This document shows, piece by piece, positions 34,854 through 46,098 of a stretch of DNA of 64,000 nucleotides; position 1 is the first letter of the stretch; each line of letters begins with the position of its first letter. The position numbers and the translations under genes are program-made. The stretch is from Campanula takesimana (lineage: Eukaryota > Streptophyta > Magnoliopsida > Asterales > Campanulaceae). Under the pieces are notes generated by a model, which had not been told where the DNA came from, ran no database searches, and saw only the letters and a list, made by a program, of their open reading frames with translations. The stretch covers positions 186,001-250,000 of the forward strand of contig JAOWBW010000357.1 of the NCBI GenBank assembly GCA_026119855.1, written 5' to 3'.

Positions 34854-36086
34854 TTATCCTTGGGGGGATCTCACGACTATACCCAAACCTGTGCCCCTTA
34901 TATTTGATGCTCCATCTATAAAAAATGTCCAAAATCTAGGAGAGCCTGAACCTTCAAGTTGTTGGACTTCGAGTTCAACTTCAGGTTGAAGGTTGGGACT
35001 GAAATCTGCCACAAAGTCAGCTAGGGCTTGTGACTTGATCGCAGTCCTTGCTTCATACTGAATATCATATGTACTAAGTTGCACAGACCATTTTTCCATC
35101 CTGCCTGACATCTCAGGTTTTCTCATCACGTTCCTGACAGGATAGTTAGTCCTCACAATAATAGGATGAACTTCAAAATAATGGCGCAACTTAATAGAAG
35201 CAGTTATTAAAGCGAGAACAAGTTTCTCAAGATGGGAGTACCTGGTTTCTGCATCTAAAAGAGACTTACTTATATAATAAATAGGGAGTTGTGTTCCATC
35301 TTGTTCTCTTGCCAAGACTGCGCTGACTGCATTTTCTGATACGGAGAGATACAGGTACAAAGCTTCACCTGTTTCTGGTTTGGAAAGTAGAGGTGGAGTC
35401 GCCAAGTAATCTTTAAGCTGTTTGAAGGCTATTTCATGTTCTTCTGTCCAATGGAACAACTTGTTTTTCCTCAGCACGTTATAGAACAACTTGCATCTAT
35501 CAGACGACTTGGAGATGAACCTGGTTAGAGCAGCAACTTTGCCTGTGAGCCTCTGCACTTCTTTAATACTCTTTGGAGACTCTAAGTTGATGATGGCTTT
35601 GATCTGTTCTGGACTTGCTTCAATGCCCCTCTTGGTCACCATGTAGCCAAGGAACTTTCCAGCCTTAACACCAAAGTTGCATTTTGATGGGTTTAGCTTC
35701 ATGTTGAATGTCTCCAGGATGTCAAAAGCTTCCTTTAGATCTCGAGCATGATCTTCAATACACTTAGACTTCACCACCATGTCGTCAATGTATACTTCCA
35801 TAGTCTTTCCAAGCTGGTTCTTGAACATCATGTTGACTAATCTCTGGTAGGTTGCCCCTGCATTCCTCAATCCAAAAGGCATGGCAATAAAGCAATATAT
35901 ACCATCTGGAGTAATGAACGCCGTGTCTTCCTGATCTGAAGGTTCCATCTGAATCTGTTGAAATCCTGAAGAAGCATCCATAAACGTCAAGACCTCATGG
36001 CCAGCTGTTGCATCAACTAGGACATCAATGTGAGGCAAGGGAAACGGATCCTTAGGGCACGCCTTATTCAAGTCTGTAAAGTCCAC
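34854..36086 (-). pseudogene. Element A reverse transcriptase, RNase H and start of second RNase H
   Basis: 410 codons. Reverse transcriptase: D37 in FMDASSGF, MPFGLRNAGATYQRL, and YIDD with D101/D102. The gypsy-type RNase H covers about 240-360 (LYLSVSENAVSAVL...). The second, Tat-specific RNase H starts at about 385 (TFFIDGAS, D391). Upstream coding wording continues to about 36200 but is cut by an in-frame TGA at about 36093, where family members have arginine; CGA to TGA is the expected product of methyl-C deamination. The TAA at 34854 ends this fragment. Confidence 0.92.
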
Positions 36087-36507
36087 ACAGACTCACCATT
36101 TCCCATTCTTCTTCTCTACAACCACCACGTTGGCCAACCATTTAGGATAGTCAACCTCTCTGATCATCTTGGACTTTAGCAACCTCTATACTTCTTCTCT
36201 GATAATCTGATTGCGCTCATGAGCAAATTTCCTTCTTTTCTGTTGGACAGGCTTGACATTTGGGTCAATGTTCAATTTGTGGGTGATAACATCCTTGCTG
36301 ATTCCAGTCATATCTTCGTGCTTCCAAGCAAATCATTTCATTATGCTCTTCAGAAACTCAATGATCTCTCCTTCTACATCAGGAGGTAAGTCTGCGCCTA
36401 TAAGAATTTTGACATCGGGATCAGAAGGATCAAGTTGCACCTCTTTAATATCAAACTCGGCAGCTTCAAGTACATCCCGTGCCTTTCTCTGTAATTGCTA
36501 TGCTTGC

Positions 36508-36933
36508 CTAGGACTGCTTGCTGCCTTCATGGACACCTTGTAACATTCCTTTGCAATCTGCTGATCTCCTGACACCTTTGACTACTCCCCAAGGTGTTGG
36601 CAACTTGAGGCACTGATGGTATGTTGAAGGTACAACTTTCACGTTATGAATCCATGGCCTGCCCAGGATGATGTTATAAGATGACTGACATTCTATCACA
36701 CAGAACTTCTCCATAGAATTAATCCCTTCAACATATACTGGGAAAGTAATCTCCCCAAATGTATGCTTTGTCTCACCACTGAATCCAACCAAGACAGATG
36801 AATTTTTAGTCACATTCTCAAGTGGGATGCCCATTCCTTTCAAACCATCAGTTGTCACGATGTTAACTGAACTTCCATTATCGATCAAGATGTGTCTCAC
36901 CAAATAGTTTGCAACTTGAAGACTCACTACCAA
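36508..36933 (-). pseudogene. Element A aspartic protease
   Basis: Retropepsin-like wording: ILIDNGSSVNIV holds the catalytic aspartate (D-N-G rather than D-T/S-G), then NIILGRPWIHNVK, the usual flap-to-C-terminal motif of plant gypsy proteases. The frame ends early (SKQS*), so it is separated from reverse transcriptase. Confidence 0.85.
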
Positions 36934-37038
36934 GGCATCATGATGTGGATCATGGATGCTGACCCTATCATCCTCATCAAAAGAGATTTCCTGCCCCTTT
37001 GCCTTGTTGACGGATCTTGAAGGTAAATAAGACCTGTC

Positions 37039-37401
37039 CTACTTCGCATCTGCAGCACGACGCTTGGCGGCTGAATAAGTTGTACCACAGATATCTGAGC
37101 CACCACTGATCATGTTGACCACTCTAGTTGGAGGTGGATGAGGTGGTGGGTTCTCAGGTAGTTTCTCTTGGTTGCCATCACGATCTTCAGTGCGTCTCTG
37201 CCTTCTACCAAGTAGCTCTTTGAGAAGACCTTTGGACAACAAGTAGCTGATCTCCTTCCTGAGTGCAATACAATTCTCAGTAGTGTGCCCAAAGTCTTCA
37301 TGATAGGCGCACCACTTGGACTTGTATTTCCAAATTGAAGGCTTGTCTGCCTTCCTGGGCCATCTTGCTTTCTCACCCAGGTTGTCCATGGCATTGATCA
37401 A
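37039..37401 (-). pseudogene. Element A gag C-terminus, zinc-knuckle-like
   Basis: WCAYHEDFGHTTENCIALRK is the C-x2-H-x4-GH-x4-C pattern at the end of Tat-type gag, which binds RNA. The fragment is frame-separated from the main gag domain. Confidence 0.8.
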
Positions 37402-38914
37402 TCCTGCAATATCAACAGAGAAACAATAGTCATCAATTCTAGGATAGGAAGAATCATCATCCTCATCATTATCTTCAACAACATGAATTCTAGAAGAGTC
37501 AGGTTTAGAGTAGGGTTTGCCCTATTAGATCTGGCATGAGATGTTTCCATCTTGCCACCAGAATGGGATAAATCTGTCCTACCACTAGAATATTCTGGGG
37601 TCGCATTCTTCTTGGTTGCTTTATCTTGGAGCAACTTGTCTTCTTCCAACCTGATGAATTTGGAAGCTCTGGTTCTGACCTCATCCAGTCTCTTGCATGG
37701 TGTCATTACTAGGTCATTATAATAAGGAGAGTCCTTCTTGAGTCTCATCCTGAAGGCTTCAATCGCAGTTACAGTGTCTAGGTTAGAGATGTTCACCGCC
37801 TCCCTGTTGAACCTGCTCAGGTAGTCTTGAAGCGGCTCGTCAGGTTACTGGACCACCCTGTATAGATCACTTGCCAGTTTCTCGAATACCCTGTTACATG
37901 AAAACTGATTAGTGCATAGGTTGATAAGTTGAGCATATGATCCGATGGAACCCAAAGGTTGGCTAATGAGCCATCTCAGAGCTGCTCCTGTAAGAGTTGA
38001 ACCAAAACCCCTGCAAAAGCATGCTTCCTTGAACTGAGGTGGAATATGGACCACATCCATCTTCTTCTGATACAATGCAACATGTTCAGCTGGGTCCCAT
38101 CGTATTACTTCATGTGGGGTGGACTGAACTTTTTTGGTATGACCACGTTGGCTATGGCCGGAGCGAAGCGAGATTCATTGTAACATGTTGGAGACGCCTG
38201 GTTGTGTGGCATAATCATCCCTGGAACATTCATGACTAATTCTTTCAACTCCTGCATTTGACGGCTAAGCAAGCTACCTGCATCATTGTTAGCAGCAACA
38301 AATTGACAATTATTAGGATAATCGAATTGAAACTGAGGGTTAAGACTCCCTGTCGCCATCGAAGTAGGAGTCACAGATGTTGCTGAGGTTGGAGTAATAG
38401 TTTCAGGATTGACTATCGTGCTGTTGGTGGTCAGGTTAGTGGTTGGCGTGATTCCACCCAATCCAGATGATCCAGCAATGTCACTCCCGAAAGTAAGCCT
38501 TCTGGGTTGATATGGAGAGTACAAATTGGAAGGTGCAGTTGGAGCAACAGACTGAAAGATGCTAGGCAAGCTGGTCTGCTGCATCGCCCATGTACCACCT
38601 TGAAGAGAAGTCACCTCGCGCTGCAACCTGGAAACTTGATTCATCAGCATGGTGGAGGTATCATTCTGAACTTGAATCTGGTTCCTCACTTCACGTAGCA
38701 TGGAAGTCAAGTTGGAAGCGATGTCAATAGGGATCTCTTGATTCGCGGCAGTGGATGATCCATCCTGAATATGGATTGGTCTTGAGACACCTCCAATGTT
38801 CTGAGTTGAAGATATCACGACTGATGAAGCTGGAATTGTCTCCATAGTTGGCATCAAACCAACTGATGTCATGGTTGAAGACAATGCAGTCGACATCTCG
38901 AATTCCTTTAACAA
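37398..38914 (-). pseudogene. Element A gag (capsid region), broken
   Basis: Three fragments: 38105-38914 (269 codons), 37845-38075, and 37398-37796. The N-terminal part (LREVRNQIQVQNDTSTMLMN) and the retrotransposon gag domain (CRGFGSTLTGAALRWLISQP; RMRLKKDSPYYNDLVMTP) align with the intact gag of element C at 48347-49549. A stop at 38105 followed by a small deletion, and later frame changes, prevent a full product. Confidence 0.88.
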
Positions 38915-38929
38915 TTATAAGACCAAAGC

Positions 38930-38950
38930 TTCCCACAGACGGCGCCAAAT
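38930..38950 (-). other. Element A primer binding site
   Basis: Reverse complement reads TTTGGCGCCGTCTGTGGGAA, the usual Tat-type site, adjoining the 5' LTR at 38951. Element C has TTTGGCGCCGTCCGTGGGAA at the same place. Confidence 0.8.
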
Positions 38951-39536
38951 TGTTTTGGTCAAATTTCTCAATTCAACTTTAAGTAAGATTATTGGGCACA
39001 ATGGAATATAATTGTAAAGAAACTAGAGAATGAAATGAACGCAAGAGTTTAACGAGGAAAGCCCTTGAACAACTTGTTCGCCGGCACAAAACCTCGGGGA
39101 AGAAAACTTTGTTAGTATTGACTTTGAGATCGAGAGAATACAAAGAATGTGTGAAAATTTCAGTGCAGTGGGAATGTGTGTTGTTACAAGTGTTTATCAT
39201 TTCTATTTATACTACACAATAGCTAACGTATTGAAAGTTGCTCCCATAATTCTCGGCCAATTAGTTAGTCTCTTATCCCTTTGCTGTTGATAGGAGATGA
39301 GCTTGACTTAGTCATTGAGTCTCGATTTAGTCACATGTTGTTTATGGATCAAATTCCATAATTCGGCTTGTGTTCCTGAAAATTAGGAGATAAAACATTA
39401 TCCAAATAAGACATTATTAAAAGATACATGTAAGTCATACATAGCAGCAACTTGTAAGTTCAAGGTATAAGTTGATTGAGACAAACTGAGTAGCCCAACA
39501 TGTTGAAGAACAGTTTAGCTTTTTTACCCCCAAACA
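38951..39536 (-). repeat. Element A 5' LTR
   Basis: 586 bp, same ends as the 3' LTR, followed on the right by TSD ACGCG. Confidence 0.92.
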
Positions 39537-39776
39537 ACGCGGGAATATTAGCGCGCAAAAGTTTCATTCCGTAACAAAAAATTTGCACTTCATTCAACGA
39601 CAAATAATTATGCTTTGTTGTCTAAGGCACGCAGTTGGCTACGAAAAATATTTGGTCGCTCAAAATAAATAATTGTCTATAAATAAATAATACAGCGTGG
39701 GAAAAGGTCTTTTGACTACAAAATATTTTTGTAGCTAAAAAAGTCGTAGCTAAATCCTCATTTTCTTGTAGTGTGG

Positions 39777-40467
39777 TTTTATATCAGTGGGGTGTTATAA
39801 GAGTGATTGTGGTATTTAAGAGTATCAGTATATTTGTTTTGTTAATGTTTGTGCATTTGTTATTGAGTATCATGTGTTTAAAGAGTGTCAGTCTGTAATA
39901 GTGTTAATAGAGTGCCATTCATAGTGTTGTTGTGTTAATAGGTTCCAATTATTTACAGCAGTGTCACCACACTTTTTTAAAGAGGTACCAGGTATTTACA
40001 AAAGTGCCACCGGACGTTTTTAAGAAAAGCCAATTATGTGTGAAAATGATACCGCACTATTTTAAATAAAGCTTCACTTATTTACAAAAATGTCATCGTT
40101 CATTTTAAAAACAAGTTTTGTCTCCAAATTTTCATAATTAGATAATATAGAATTCATATTTAATCTAAATTCATTATCAGCTCGACTTTCTTAAGAAAAT
40201 TTGTTTCTTTTGGTAACATAAAATTGAATTTCATGTAGAAAGTATTAAACTTAATGGTTGGTATAATTATAGAAAAATTACCTGTCATTAACTAAGCTCA
40301 CTTGCTGTGGCATAATTAGTCAAATTCTAGAGTGACAAATCAAAGCGCACATTCTACGTTGATGATCTAATCACTTTCTAAATTAAGTATTATATCCATT
40401 GTTTTCCTTGTGTTTAGAACCCACATTGTCTTGTTATTATTGTGGAAAGTATACTGTATAGGAGTAT
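39777..40467. other. Degenerate repeat-like flank, no gene
   Basis: Between 39840 and 40110 related phrases recur (AGTGTCA, TATTTACAAAAGTGCCACC, TATTTACAAAAATGTCATC), suggesting a very old tandem repeat. Nothing recognisable beyond that. Confidence 0.4.
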
Positions 40468-40742
40468 ACCTCTGTCTCATCTTTTCAGCTTTTCAGGTTT
40501 ATTTTCATTTTAATCCGTCCCAACTTATTTTTTGAGACTTTCCAGAATGATTATTTTTCAATAATTTTATTTTCAATCTACCCCCACTATTCATTGTCTC
40601 TCTTCATTTTCCACCACTCAATTTATTCAACCAACATTATTATTTACCCCACTTATTCTATCTTTTAATTTTTTACCACGCATAATTCTTTTTTTCCTTA
40701 ATTTTTGTGCCTTGAGTCTCAAGTGAGGTAGGACCGAGGAAT
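40468..40742. mobile_element. Old, diverged Stowaway-like MITE
   Basis: Left end CCTCTGTCTCATCTTTTC and right end GTGAGGTAGGACCGAGGAA are weak inverted copies of the CTCCCTCCGTCCC theme, with interior wording (CATTGTCTCTCTTC, CCCACTTATTCT) typical of these MITEs. Confidence 0.4.
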
Positions 40743-41265
40743 CATGTGTGTTCTATTTTTTCAGTTGCTTGAGAGAAAGTCATGAGTCATAATCAAAATT
40801 GAAGATGACTGAATTAGTAAATCACATCCCTCCCTTTTGCTTTCTTAAACCATTTCTTGTCCAAACTCTTCCAAATTAAGTACAACCTAGGTCACCAAAG
40901 GGTGGGTAGGCAATTGTTATTCAAGTTGATCAATAGCTTACGACAAAGAGTTGTGCCGAAATGTCTAAAGTTAAATTTTCACTAAGCGTTCAACTTTCGC
41001 TCGATGCAATCTCAAACATTCTTGTGTTACTTTAATTTACAAAAATTATAATTTTAATTATCTCGCTTTAATATATAAAATATTTTTTTTAAACATATTC
41101 TAAATAATGACACACATTTTTAGTATTGACAACAATTGTCCACTTTCTTACTTCCTTTTCTCTCTTCTACTCAACTATTTTTACTCATAAAACGTCATTT
41201 TCTTTAACTTTTTCCCTTAATTCTTGTACTCAAATTCATTTTTTTAATTAAAGTTGCAAACTATT
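40743..41265. other. Unassigned AT-rich stretch
   Basis: No frame or repeat end that I can support. Confidence 0.4.
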
Positions 41266-42259
41266 CTCTCCGTTTCAAAATATTTAATGTTTAAGAAATT
41301 TAACTTTGTTCCAAAATACTTGTATCTGAAAGGAACAACCCGACCTGGAGATACGGGTTCTCAGACCGATCCAGCCCGGCCCAACTTGGATGGGCTGGCC
41401 CATTGCATACCTACACTCGGCTCGGTGTATCACTCCGAGCAAGGAAGGCGGAGCCACGAAGAACCTAGCAAGCACTAGAGGATTCCCCATACCTTCCCCT
41501 CAAACGATCTCAGCTCGGTCTTACCGAGCTGAGTAGCTGGAAGCCACGATTACTCTAAAGGCCTCCTCCTCGTCACTCACGGACGCTCCCCGACTTACAG
41601 GTCGGACCTCACCTCACGCTTGCTCGGTCCACCGAGCTGGTACTTGGGACAATTCCTATCACGATCAGGGTAATTGTAGGCCCAACCCATCGCCAAGGCC
41701 CACTCGAGACTTCTAGAAGCGCTGCCCTAGTACGGACATGGTGAGTCATGCATATGGATAAACCCAAATCCCTACATTCAAGGGATGAATCTAGGTGACA
41801 AGGCAGCTAATTTGGGGTATAAATAAGGACATCAACCTCATTTTAGAAGGTTAAGCTCTCTAGCCCTACTCTCTTTCCTTCTCAATTTTTACTTACTCTC
41901 AAACAGACTAACTCATTCTCACGCCGGAGGGCCTTCGCCGGTGAAGCCCCGGCTGAGTTAACGTTTGTTCATCCATTTTAGGCTAACCAAGGCACTCAGA
42001 TATCCAACCGTGGATCCGTTCCTATTGATCACACTTTTTGTCCGATCAGTATCATTTTGCTATCATTTTAAAAAAATAGCATTACTTACCAAAAACATGA
42101 TTTTATAGTTATATACTGTAGTTGTTATTGTAAAAATATTTTATTATTGAAGCAACAGAATTTTATTAAGTGTAATTTAGTTCATTTTATATGTATTAGT
42201 TATTTTAATATATTTATTTACAAATCTACAAAAACATGTATTTTTCTATAAAGGGAGTA
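41266..42259. mobile_element. Possible MITE interrupted by a solo LTR
   Basis: TTCTCTCCGTTTCAAAATAT near 41267 and, at the right, TATTTTTCTATAAAGGGAGT near 42245 could be inverted ends of one MITE of about 270 bp once the solo LTR is removed. The ends are weak. Confidence 0.35.
41327..42048 (+). mobile_element. Solo LTR of a gypsy-like family
   Basis: 722 bp, starts TGAAAGGAACAACCCGACC and ends TTTGTCCGATCA. Perfect TSD GTATC at 41322-41326 and 42049-42053. It is GC-richer than its surroundings and has GGGTATAAATAAGGAC near 41816 as promoter box. The CCGGAGGGCCTTCGCCGG-type leader is typical of plant gypsy LTRs. Confidence 0.88.
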
Positions 42260-42380
42260 TAACATAACTATCCATCTCAATCAGTGAGGATAATACATTG
42301 GTGAACGCACTTTTTTTGTTGTAGTAGAGCAGGATTTTACCTGGATTTGAAATCATTTATGCGGGATCAGTACCAGATTA

Positions 42381-44737
42381 TATTGGAAGTTCCACCATAA
42401 TACCAATTGATGATAATGGGAGTAGCCCATCAAGTATGTATACTAGTCTATGTTTATTACTTTATTAGATGTGAAATATAATGTTTAACAGACTCTTGCA
42501 TTGCTGCTGCTTTGAGTCGAGATTTTCAATCATCCACCTACAATGCAACTTGATATCGATATGGGCCTTCGTAAGCAGTATTCTCTATATTGATGACTGC
42601 TAGTATGGGCTAGTGGATATGTAGATCCCCCCAAATTCCCCAACAACTGGTATCAGAGCTCTGGTTTGAGATTCGGGAGATCCAAGGTGAAGAAGGAAAT
42701 ATCATATTGACCGGGGTGGCGCGACCGAGCTAGGTGGGGCATGCGGACATGCAAAGTTGATCTTAGGGATGCTAGGGTTTTTATTTTTTTGGCTAAAGCA
42801 AGAGCGTGCCAAATAGGTCACGATCGTACAAAAATGTCAGACAGTCCGAATCAGTTCGTTGTGTTTCTTATGAGATCTGCAGATATTCGAGGTGGAATTT
42901 GGAGATGCAGAGATCAAGATGGATCAGTGGTATTCAAGGGATTGTGGAGAAATCAATGTGGTTGTGTAGATACCCCGGGGAACCACGGCTTGGCTAGAGC
43001 GGTGAATTACCTAGGATGTCTAATTGATTTTAAGAGTCGCCACCCACGTTTTAGAGGAACGCGAGAAAACCTAAGAAAATAGACTTTTTTATTGATTACG
43101 AAACCAAAGATTCTTGAGATGAGGGGTTCGGGGGTTAGGTGACGGAGTGGGAAGTACTTAAACACCCACTCCGCCCCGCTTACGCGGGTCTTGCTACTTT
43201 TGGTGTTCTAATACTAAAAAGAAAAGTCCTTCAATTATTAATGTAAGAAGTGCTAACAATTACAATTGAAAGAAAGGGAAAAATTAAAAGGAAATAAAAG
43301 AGAATTATTTTTATTTATTAATTTATGCTAAAATATTACATGTAACAATTATGCCAAACAATTACATCAAGAAATGAAATGAAAATTAAAGTGGAAATTG
43401 GAATGTTGGGATGTAATCTTGGCCAAACTTCAATAGTGAAGTGGCCTTTTGGTTGTATCTCCTTTATGGAGATTGCATACACATTAAAGATGAAGAGTGT
43501 AATAAAAAGATTTTAACAAGGAGAAAAAATAAAGATGAGATTAAAAGTTTATAAGAGAATGAACATTGTACCTTGTGCTTGAATGGGGAAGAACCAAATT
43601 GTCTATAGTGACCACTCTTTGAAAATGGATTTTATGTGTTTTAAAGTGTTTTTGATTCAAGAATTCTTCCTCCTTTTGTTAAGAAAGAAAAGTCCCTTTT
43701 TGTTAAGAGAGTGAAAAGAAAAGTCCCCTTTTGTTAAGAGAGTGAAAAGAAAAGTCCCCCTCCAATGATGGATTGGAGGGGTTATTATAGGTGTTAGGAA
43801 AGGTCTTTGTGGTCACAAAGATGGCCCTTCCCCGGATCAAGCCAAGGCATAATGGCCTTGGGGGTTACAAATCAGAAAAAGAGGGAAATTTGGCAAAATC
43901 TGGGATTCTGGAGGTGGGAAGCGCGCACCTCCCGCCCCCCCCCCCCCTATGGGAGGCGCGAGCATCCCATAAAGGAGGGCGGAGGCGCGCTCCTCCCATC
44001 TTCAGGAAATCCAAATTTCAGCCCAAATTAACCCCGTTATACAGTTAAGTCCCAAAACTAACGAGATCAGTCAGAAACTTAACGAACACCACGAAAGTCA
44101 ACGAAGAACAAGTGAAACAAAGACTCAAGGTTGACTTTGTCACTTAGTCAAATCCAAGACTAACGGAGTAAGTCAGGAACTTAACGAAAAATAACGAAAG
44201 CTAACGAAAAGTAACAAAACTTAACAGAAAAGAGGAAGACAAAGAATGTGTATGCAATCGGGACATGAGAGATCCAAGGCGGGGTGTCTACAGGTTGGAG
44301 AAAATATGAAAGAAGAGTAGGAATGCATCAGCCACTTCCATAAGCAACCGACGATGTAGAGGTGTGTGGTATAAGCCAGTTAGACCTCGTGGGAAGAGGA
44401 GGACTTCTCGCTAACAACGAATGGGAGATAGGAGGATGTTGTACTCTACCCACAACATCAAATTCGTTCCGGGTGGGAGCAAGAGGCGTAAAGACCAGCC
44501 TATTGGTGTAAAAACGAAGACACATCAATGAACTATATGTTAGGAGAGGAGAGTGACTCAAAAGTTGCAACGGGGTGGGAGTCAAGTGGCCCTAACAGAG
44601 AGCGAGAAAAGGCCACAAGAAGAAAATGCAAGAAGAAAGGTGTGTATGAGTTTCATGGGTAGCATTGCAAGGGGAGTGGATTTAGGAGGGAGGAGGCGAA
44701 ATTAGACTTGCGGAGAGAAATCAATGTAGAAATTGAA
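42381..44737 (+). mobile_element. 5' remnant of a TRIM/copia-like element, split by a solo LTR
   Basis: LTR-like 42381-42645 begins TATTGGAAGTTCCACCATAA and ends CCCCAACA. The primer site TGGTATCAGAGCTCTGG starts at 42648. The interior runs to 42964, is interrupted by the D-family solo LTR, and continues at 44298 to about 44737, where a D-family LTR fragment takes over. No domain survives. Confidence 0.55.
42965..44292 (-). mobile_element. D-family solo LTR
   Basis: Plus-strand ends TGTAGATACCCCGGGG and GGGGTGTCTACA. Perfect TSD GGTTG at 42960-42964 and 44293-44297. Contains three GC boxes near 43918, 43950 and 43980. Confidence 0.92.
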
Positions 44738-45661
44738 AAGTCCTTAAACACCCACTCCGCTCGGCTAAAGACGGTCTTGCTACTAAAGGTGTTCTAAGAA
44801 TGAAAAGTCCTTCTTTTATTATTATAAACTTTTGCTAACAATTACATCATGAGAAAATGGGAAATTAAAAGAGAATAAAAATGTAGGGAAATAACCTTTA
44901 ACCAACTTCAATGTAATGAAGTGATCATTTGGTTATGTCTCATTTGATGGGGCTTGCATACATTCAAGAAAACATGTAAATAAAAGAGAAGAAAGTTGTA
45001 CCTTACTTCGAGATGAAAAAAGAGAACTTCAAACTTTGACTTGAAGATGGTGTGTTTGTAGAGAAATGGTGTGCAAAACCTTGTAAAGTTTTTGTGTAGA
45101 GTTTCGGTGCTCTATTTTTGGTGTCCCTTGAAATGAACCAAGAATGCCCTTTATATAGGTGAAGAGGGGAGGAAAAGATAGTCATTGGACCAATCAAAAT
45201 AAAGGAAAATAAAAATAATAAAGAGAAAATAAAATAATAATAAAGAGGAAATATTTTGTTTTAAGAGAAATGCTAGAATAAAGGATTTGGGAGTTACAAA
45301 ATAAAAGGGGTTTGATGCAAGAATAAAATATGTGGTAAAAAGATGGTTTTTGAATCAAGAAGAGGTGTTGTAAATAAGAAAAATGAGAGAAACTTGGTGG
45401 GAACCCGTAACAGTCATGTGGGAAGCGCGCGGGTCCGGTCTGTTGGACCAAACGCGCGCGCGGCACATGACCCTTACGGGAGGCGCCCGCCTTCCAAAAT
45501 GACAGAATGACACTAAAAAATTAACTCTCTTACTCAATTTAGTCTAAAACTAACGGAATAAGTTAGGAACTTAACTAAAGTAACAGAAATTAACAAAAAC
45601 AAGTTAAATAAAAATATTATGTATGCAATCGGGGTGAGCGGTTCAAGGACGGGTGTCTACA
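44738..45661 (-). repeat. D-family LTR fragment, U5 end missing
   Basis: Starts inside the LTR (AAACACCCACTCCGC) and ends GGGTGTCTACA at 45661. Three GC boxes near 45419, 45451 and 45477; TATATAG-like box on the minus strand near 45160. Confidence 0.8.
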
Positions 45662-45805
45662 GAGCCCCTCGGCGACGTGGATTGCAAAGTAAAACGCGTC
45701 GACGAAAGAAAGACAACCGCCGAGGACATCACAAAGAAAAAGAAAGAAAAAAAAGCAAAGACTCGATAAAAGCAGGAATTTGCAATTACAAAGGATAGAA
45801 GTGCG
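45662..45805 (-). mobile_element. D-family interior tail
   Basis: GAGCCCCTCGGCGACGTGGA through AAGCAGGAATTTG matches 52676-52795, the DNA just inside the 3' LTR of element D, including the polypurine tract (minus strand GAGGGGCTC). Confidence 0.8.
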
Positions 45806-46098
45806 TGTAGACATCCCGATCTCGCACCCCCTGAACCAACCCTCGAATCGGTCTAAGCGCGATAATTGACCTAAAACCCTAGATGGGGGAAGTTTAGAAG
45901 TACTAACCGCCTTATCGGTGCATTGGATGAAGAAACCGAGTCCGAGATTGTGATCAAGACTCAAAACCGAGCAAATAGACGTATTCTCAAAAAATCGAGC
46001 GTCGGGACCCCACGGCGGGCCCCGCACCCCTAGAAAACCCTTTACCGGACATCCTTTACATTTAAAATTATATTTATGATATTCCTTACTTTTTAACA
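45806..46098. repeat. Fragment resembling the start of another gypsy LTR
   Basis: Opens TGTAGACATCCCGATCTCG and continues GC-rich (GGGACCCCACGGCGGGCC near 46003). No partner LTR or TSD in the window. Confidence 0.4.

Larger units (their letters stand above)
29757..39536 (-). mobile_element. Element A: Tat-lineage Ty3/gypsy retrotransposon with an antisense gene
   Basis: 9.78 kb, minus strand. 5' LTR 38951-39536, 3' LTR 29757-30340, perfect TSD ACGCG at 29752-29756 and 39537-39541. On the minus strand the order is primer binding site, gag, protease, reverse transcriptase, RNase H, a second RNase H, integrase; then a plus-strand cargo gene; then polypurine tract and 3' LTR. The double RNase H marks the Tat lineage. 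I count about 10 substitutions and 2 indels between LTRs (about 1.7%). gag-pol has several stops and frameshifts. It sits inside the CACTA element. Confidence 0.93.
28969..39773. mobile_element. Non-autonomous CACTA element split by gypsy element A
   Basis: Left end CACTACAAGAAAAATGAGAT at 28969; right end is its near-complement, finishing TTTTCTTGTAGTG at 39773. Without the gypsy insertion it is only about 1.0 kb. Subterminal DNA is rich in CGTAGC/TAGCGA words, as in CACTA ends. Flanking triplets TAG and TGG agree at 2 of 3 positions. No transposase is present. It also contains a Stowaway at 29116-29370. Confidence 0.8.

Noticed and set aside
28966..39776. Autonomous CACTA transposon of 10.8 kb
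   Set aside because: The internal length comes from the gypsy insertion; no CACTA transposase domain is present.
42741..43082. 113-codon frame as a gene
   Set aside because: It spans the junction of a TRIM/copia remnant and a solo LTR and has no domain.
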